In this document: in pieces, positions 30,446 through 33,961 of the stretch
How positions within the stretch are numbered: position 1 is the stretch's first letter
Layout: the number at the start of each line of letters is the position of its first letter
Assembly (NCBI GenBank): GCA_022841565.1
Contig: JALHRH010000018.1
Coordinates: 1 to 33,961 of the forward strand
DNA length: 33,961 nucleotides
Source of the DNA: Mycobacterium sp.
GTDB taxonomy: Bacteria > Actinomycetota > Actinomycetes > Mycobacteriales > Mycobacteriaceae
Direction: 5' to 3'
Notes under the pieces: generated by a model
Told to the model about the DNA's origin: nothing
Seen by the model: only the letters and a program-made list of their open reading frames with translations
Databases searched by the model: none
Translations under genes and position numbers: made by a program

Positions 30446-31183
30446 CTAGTTCGAAGAGGCCGTAGTAGCTCGAACGACGAACTCGGTGAGGGTCGCAGCG
30501 ACCAAATCGTTGTCGGTTACCCGAAGCTGGGTCAAGCGAGGGTCCGGCGAAGGGTCGAAGTGAAGGTGCACGGCCCACAACGAGCACAGCTCCACGATGG
30601 TACGAGCGACCACTGGCGCGGGCCCGGGCAGGCTCAAGTGGCCCGCACGCTCGCGGTGCAGCAGGTATGCATGGACCGCATCGACTTGCGCGCCCCTGCC
30701 GGTGCCGAACCAAACTTCGGCCAGGTCGGGTAGCTCGGGGGCACAGCGGTCGACAAGTTTGAGGGCGATCCGGTGCCGGGCGAGCCGCTGGTAGAGATCG
30801 GCGACGATCCACGCGAGCTCTGCGCGTGTGTCGGCGGGTTTCGCATTGGGCGGCAACGGCTCTCGCAGCGCCTGCGTCAGTTTCATCTCGGCGACCTCGT
30901 CAAGCAGTCGCCCCGAGACCACCGCCGCGATTTCGCCTTCGTGAGGAGCAGCCACCGGCAAGTCGGCCGGCACCGGGAGGTCCTCGTGAGCGTCGCCGTA
31001 GCGCACCGCCGCGGCAAACAGCGCGGCCTTGCCCTGTGCGTAGCCGTACAGCGTGCCCTTCGCCAAGCCGAGTACATCCGCGACATCCTGCATCTGGGTG
31101 CGCTGATAGCCGTGGGTGATGAATACCCGCGCCGACGCGGCTATCACCGCCGGAAACCGGTCTGCGGGAATGGAGCGTGCCAC
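30446..31183 (-). CDS. TetR family transcriptional regulator
   Basis: A 245-residue TetR protein. The HTH reads ARVFITHGYQRTQMQDVADV, then LGLAKGTLYGYAQGKAALFA (about residues 18-57). The C-terminal domain includes RTIVELCSLWAVHLHFDP. GTG 31183 is the first start, with a 15-bp operator-like palindrome (31202-31216) directly upstream, so autoregulation is likely. It is divergent from the SQR-like gene and precedes the methyltransferase. Either could be its target. Confidence 0.9.
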   Translation of the reverse strand: MARSIPADRFPAVIAASARVFITHGYQRTQMQDVADVLGLAKGTLYGYAQGKAALFAAAVRYGDAHEDLPVPADLPVAAPHEGEIAAVVSGRLLDEVAEMKLTQALREPLPPNAKPADTRAELAWIVADLYQRLARHRIALKLVDRCAPELPDLAEVWFGTGRGAQVDAVHAYLLHRERAGHLSLPGPAPVVARTIVELCSLWAVHLHFDPSPDPRLTQLRVTDNDLVAATLTEFVVRATTASSN

Positions 31184-31201
31184 ACCCCCGAACGTAGGAT
31201 A

Positions 31202-31216
31202 ACTGACTCAGTCAGT
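31202..31216. promoter_or_regulatory. 15-bp palindrome, candidate TetR operator
   Basis: ACTGACT and AGTCAGT are perfect 7-bp arms around a central C, 18 bp upstream of the TetR GTG (31183). The TGACTxAGTCA form is common among TetR operators. Confidence 0.7.
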
Positions 31217-31289
31217 CAACTGTCGAAAACCTACCGGACGATGGGTTGGCCTGACCACTTGCGGAATGCCGGCTCATGCTATCTACTAA

Positions 31290-31305
31290 TCCATAGAATT
31301 ATGGA
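31290..31305. promoter_or_regulatory. Palindromic operator before the SQR-like gene
   Basis: TCCATA (31290-31295) and TATGGA (31300-31305) are perfect arms around GAAT. The site is 34 bp before ATG 31340. The first 13 bases, TCCATAGAATTAT, equal those in the inverted repeat before the MddA gene. Confidence 0.68.
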
Positions 31306-31339
31306 ATATCGTTGCGGTCTACGAGTAGGAGTCGGGCTC

Positions 31340-32506
31340 ATGAGCAAGACAGTTGTCATCCTCGGCGCTGGTGTCGGCGGCCTCACCACCGCCCACACTC
31401 TGCGCCAACTGCTGCCGCCCGAGGACCGGATCATATTGGTGGACAAGAGCTTCGACGGGACGCTCGGCTTGTCCCTGCTCTGGGTGCTGCGGGGTTGGCG
31501 TCGGCCTGAGGAAGTCCGCGTCCGCGCCACTGCAGCGTCGTTGCCAGGTGTCGAGCTGATTACTGCCACCGTCGACAGCATCGACATCCCCGGCCAGACG
31601 GTGCACGCCGATCACGCTGTCATCGGGTACGACGCATTAGTGATCGCATTGGGCGCAGCGCTCAACGACGCGGCGGTACCCGGTCTGGCGGAAGCCCTCG
31701 ATGTGGGCGTCGCGGGACAGTTCTACACGCTTGATGGCGCGACAGAGCTGCACGCGAAGGTCGACGCCCTAGACCGCGGGCGGATCGCGGTACTGATCGC
31801 TGGGGTGCCGTTCAAATGCCCCGCCGCGCCTTTCGAGGCGGCGTTTCTTATGGCTGCCCAACTCGGCGACCGATTCGAAACGGGAACGGTCCAGATCGAC
31901 ACGTTCACACCCGACCCATTGCCGATGCCCGTCGCGGGGCCTGTGGTAGGTGAGGCGCTGGTCGCGATGCTCAAGGAGCGAGGCATCGGTTTCCATCCCC
32001 GCAAGGCCATCACCCGGGTTGATTCGGCCGACAGGATGCTGCATTTCGGTGATGGCACGTCTGAACCGTTCGACCTGCTCGCGGTGATTCCGCCGCACGT
32101 GCCGTCGGCCGCAGCGCGGTCGGCCGGTCTGGGCGAGGCCGGGTGGATTCCGGTGGACCCGCAGACCCTGTCCACTAGTGTCGATAACGTGTGGGCGATC
32201 GGCGACGCGACTGTGCTGACCCTGGCGAACGGCAAACCTTTGCCCAAAGCCGCGGTATTCGCCGAAGCCCAAGCCGAAGTTGTCGCGCACGGCGTAGCTC
32301 GCCGTCTCGGCTACGACGCGGCCGCCCGCATGTTCACCGGAGTGGGTGCATGCTACGTCGAGTCCGGTGATCAGCAAGCCGCTAAAGGCGAAGGCGACTT
32401 TTTCAGTGCGCCAGCACCTTCGGTGACGCTTTACCCGCCCTCGACGGCGTTCCACAAAGAGAAGGTCGCACAGGAACGAGCATGGCTGGATCGTTGGAAC
32501 AGGTGA
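31340..32506 (+). CDS. FAD-dependent oxidoreductase resembling sulfide:quinone reductase / flavocytochrome c sulfide dehydrogenase
   Basis: A 388-residue flavoprotein. The N-terminal FAD loop is VVILGAGVGGLTTAHTL, and the second flavin contact is VWAIGDAT (D289). The hallmark AGVPFKCPAAPFEAAFL has Cys160 at the position of the redox Cys in SQR and FCSD enzymes. A second Cys338 in GVGACYVESG matches the distal disulfide partner. They are the only cysteines, so a two-Cys active site is likely. The enzyme probably oxidises sulfide or another sulfur species to persulfide or polysulfide, passing electrons to a quinone or other carrier (inference). TAGGAG precedes ATG 31340; a longer open frame upstream overlaps the divergent TetR and is not used. 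Confidence 0.85.
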   Translation: MSKTVVILGAGVGGLTTAHTLRQLLPPEDRIILVDKSFDGTLGLSLLWVLRGWRRPEEVRVRATAASLPGVELITATVDSIDIPGQTVHADHAVIGYDALVIALGAALNDAAVPGLAEALDVGVAGQFYTLDGATELHAKVDALDRGRIAVLIAGVPFKCPAAPFEAAFLMAAQLGDRFETGTVQIDTFTPDPLPMPVAGPVVGEALVAMLKERGIGFHPRKAITRVDSADRMLHFGDGTSEPFDLLAVIPPHVPSAAARSAGLGEAGWIPVDPQTLSTSVDNVWAIGDATVLTLANGKPLPKAAVFAEAQAEVVAHGVARRLGYDAAARMFTGVGACYVESGDQQAAKGEGDFFSAPAPSVTLYPPSTAFHKEKVAQERAWLDRWNR

Positions 32507-32521
32507 GCCGAACATGGAGAG

Positions 32522-33319
32522 ATGATCGACGACCAAGATAGTTATCCGCTGGTTGCACCAAAGGACTTCGATGCGCCTTCGGTGTTTCGCCCGGTGAATC
32601 TGCTACGCGAGGCCCGCCGCCAAAAGTCCTTGCCGGACGAGGCTGTTCCGGCGGTGTGCGTTCTGGATCCTGACGGCGACATCGTCCGCCACCTGGCCCG
32701 AACCGGCACGGGATACCGCCATCTGAGCTGGGCCTGCTACCACACTGACATGTGGGTCACTCGGGTCAACGGGATCGAACTCGGTGTTGTCGGAATGGCT
32801 GTCGGTGCACCGTTCGCGGTGCTGGTCGCCGAGCAACTCACCGCCTCCAACGCGGCATTGGTCATCAGCATCACGTCTGCGGGACGCATTACCGGCGGCG
32901 ATCAACCACCGTATTTCGTGCTCATCGAGCGGGCCCTTCGCGACGAAGGGACAAGCGCGCACTACGTGGCGCCCGGCGAATGGAGTTATCTTGCATCAGA
33001 ACTTAAGCAGAAACTCCACAATGCCTTCAACAACAACGGAATTCACGTCATTGTCGGAAGTTCCTGGACCACCGATGCGCCCTATCGGGAAACCGCACTG
33101 GCGATCAAAGATGCGGAGAGCCGCGGGATCGCCTGCGTCGAGATGGAAGCCGCCGCGTTGTATGCCTTTGCCGCCACGGCCGGTCAGAAGGTCGTCTGCC
33201 TGGCGCATATCACCAACACAATGGCCATCGACGGCGACGACTTCGAAAAGGGCGTCGATAACGGGGTAACCGCTTCACTCGGGATTGCTGCTACGGTCGC
33301 CGCTGCAGTACTGGAGTAG
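32522..33319 (+). CDS. Nucleoside phosphorylase family protein (PNP/UDP phosphorylase type 1)
   Basis: A 265-residue protein. The core ELGVVGMAVGAPFAVLVAEQ, VISITSAGRI and the nucleoside-binding CVEMEAAALYAFAATAGQK define the uridine phosphorylase/MTA-nucleosidase fold. It would split a nucleoside with phosphate to a base and ribose 1-phosphate. GGAGAG lies very close to ATG 32522; no better start is in frame. It begins 15 bp after the SQR-like gene and is probably co-transcribed. A link to sulfur could be salvage of 5'-methylthioadenosine, but the residues seen do not fix the substrate; uridine is equally possible. Confidence 0.87.
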   Translation: MIDDQDSYPLVAPKDFDAPSVFRPVNLLREARRQKSLPDEAVPAVCVLDPDGDIVRHLARTGTGYRHLSWACYHTDMWVTRVNGIELGVVGMAVGAPFAVLVAEQLTASNAALVISITSAGRITGGDQPPYFVLIERALRDEGTSAHYVAPGEWSYLASELKQKLHNAFNNNGIHVIVGSSWTTDAPYRETALAIKDAESRGIACVEMEAAALYAFAATAGQKVVCLAHITNTMAIDGDDFEKGVDNGVTASLGIAATVAAAVLE

Positions 33320-33447
33320 TCCGGTCGGTCGACGGCCCGACTTTGGGTCGGTGTCAGCAGGCCAGTCGCTCGTTGGAGGTAATCCCACCCCCAAGCGACC
33401 CAGGTCCCACCCCTTCATGCACGGGGGGCGGCGGCGATTTTCCATCG

Positions 33448-33463
33448 GTAAGTCTATACTTAC
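33448..33463. promoter_or_regulatory. Palindrome GTAAGT-CTAT-ACTTAC, candidate ArsR operator
   Basis: Perfect 6-bp arms around CTAT, ending 5 bp before the GTG start of the ArsR-type gene. The closeness suggests near-leaderless transcription with autorepression. The stretch from the nucleoside phosphorylase stop to here (33320-33447) shows no gene or other structure. Confidence 0.65.
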
Positions 33464-33468
33464 GGTTC

Positions 33469-33789
33469 GTGGTCACTTACGAAGCCGTCGATCCGTGGAC
33501 GGCTCTCGCCGACGGCACGCGACGAACGATATTCAAGCGCCTCGCAGGTGGGCCGATGGCGGTGGGCGAGCTTGCTCAAGGCCTGCCCGTAAGCAGGCCT
33601 GCCGTCTCGCAGCATCTCAAAGTTCTGAAATGCGCGGGATTAGTTGCCGACCATGCAGTAGGAACGCGGCGGGTTTATCGATTGAACCCTGAAGGCATTG
33701 AGGCGCTGAGGTCGGAGCTCGACGTCTTCTGGGCCAAGGCTCTTGACGAGTACAAACTGATCGCCGATGACGAAGGAGAAGCCGAATGA
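33469..33789 (+). CDS. ArsR-family HTH regulator of the SRPBCC-coupled type
   Basis: A 106-residue protein from GTG 33469. The winged helix is classic: DPWTALADGTRRTIFKRLAG, PMAVGELAQGLPVSRPAVSQ, HLKVLKCAGLV, GTRRVYRLNP. Such small regulators commonly sit just before an SRPBCC (AHSA1) domain gene, and the next ORF begins exactly so, with an ATGA overlap. No metal-binding Cys cluster is evident; the single Cys lies in recognition-helix flanks. A longer upstream start at 33343 is in frame but adds a non-family Pro/Gly-rich segment across the promoter, so it is rejected. Confidence 0.88.
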   Translation: MVTYEAVDPWTALADGTRRTIFKRLAGGPMAVGELAQGLPVSRPAVSQHLKVLKCAGLVADHAVGTRRVYRLNPEGIEALRSELDVFWAKALDEYKLIADDEGEAE

Positions 33790-33908
33790 GGGCAAAGGTC
33801 GAGCCGGTACGAAAGAGCATCGTGGTCGGTACGAGTATTGAGCGTGCGTTTGCGTTATTCATCAACAAGTTCGACGCCATCAAGCTGTCAGTTCCGGTCG
33901 AAAAGTGA
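33786..33908 (+). pseudogene. SRPBCC (AHSA1-like) gene truncated by an IS21-type insertion
   Basis: The start MRAKVEPVRKSIVVGTSIER, followed by AFALFINKFDAIK, is the usual N-terminus of SRPBCC proteins coupled to ArsR regulators. After about 33 codons the frame enters the IS end and stops within it at 33906. A complete protein would have roughly 150 residues. The ATG overlaps the ArsR stop. The remainder may lie beyond the element, outside the window. Confidence 0.8.
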
Positions 33909-33961
33909 GCAGGTGATTCCGGTCGAAAAGTGAGCACCCTTCTGATTGGAGAGTGATCACT
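33886..33961 (+). mobile_element. Left end of an IS21-family insertion sequence, with probable istA start
   Basis: From TGTCAG at 33886 the sequence has two exact 20-bp direct repeats, TTCCGGTCGAAAAGTGAGCA (33892-33911 and 33917-33936). Multiple terminal repeats of this kind with TG at the tip are typical of IS21 elements, where they bind the IstA transposase. The last nine bases, GTGATCACT (33953-33961), with TTGGAGA before them, would encode V/M-I-T, a common start of IstA. The element continues to the right, and only this end can be judged. Confidence 0.75.

Noticed and set aside
30773-31339. N-terminal extension of the SQR-like protein by 189 residues
   Set aside because: The extension overlaps the divergent TetR gene and its operator and lacks family similarity. 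ATG 31340 has a good ribosome-binding site directly before the FAD motif.
1-33961. CRISPR array, tRNA or rRNA genes
   Set aside because: No regularly spaced repeats beyond the short 17-bp tandem array and the IS terminal repeats were found, and no cloverleaf or rRNA-like segment was noticed. A dedicated tRNA scan was not possible.

Overview
The window is high-GC actinobacterial DNA and most resembles a Mycobacterium chromosome. The grounds are the density of FadE-type acyl-CoA dehydrogenases, type III CoA-transferase, P450 and TetR/GntR genes, frequent GTG/TTG starts with ATGA/GTGA overlaps, relics typical of mycobacteria, and an IS21-type end. Species cannot be fixed from the sequence alone. 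No rRNA, tRNA or CRISPR was seen.

Region 1 (1-18838) is a large catabolic island for a CoA-activated hydrophobic acid. On the minus strand lie a truncated crotonase, two acyl-CoA dehydrogenases and an amidohydrolase-fold protein. Divergent to these is a FadR-like GntR regulator followed by a third acyl-CoA dehydrogenase, a family III CoA-transferase, an acyl-CoA ligase, a second amidohydrolase, a small protein, a HAD hydrolase, and an 876-residue fusion of an NAD(P)-binding epimerase with a rifampicin-phosphotransferase-like module. These are followed by a DUF35/thiolase-like pair, a BKACE enzyme, a P450 and a beta-rich protein of unknown function. Six copies of a near-palindrome, TAACCWGGTTA plus an A/T-rich tail, stand before the transcription units and mark a local regulon, most simply that of the GntR protein.

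Region 2 (18919-25341) holds a lipoprotein phosphatase and then a second, compact version of the unusual gene set: TetR, a paralogue of the unknown protein, a paralogue of the fusion protein, and a second GntR. The recurrence of this set suggests that the unknown protein and the fusion work together.

Region 3 (25511-33319) contains a sulfur-related gene set: an ArsR-rhodanese fusion regulator, a methanethiol S-methyltransferase (MddA) homologue, and a sulfide:quinone-reductase-like flavoprotein with a nucleoside phosphorylase. Related TTCCATA-type palindromes stand before all three units. Between them are a P450 operon with its TetR, a methyltransferase and another TetR.

The right end (33448-33961) has an ArsR-type regulator whose SRPBCC partner gene is cut off by the left end of an IS21-like element. 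Two older relics (a mycofactocin-type SDR at 5562-5787 and an aldehyde dehydrogenase C-terminus near 17690) show that the island has been rearranged.
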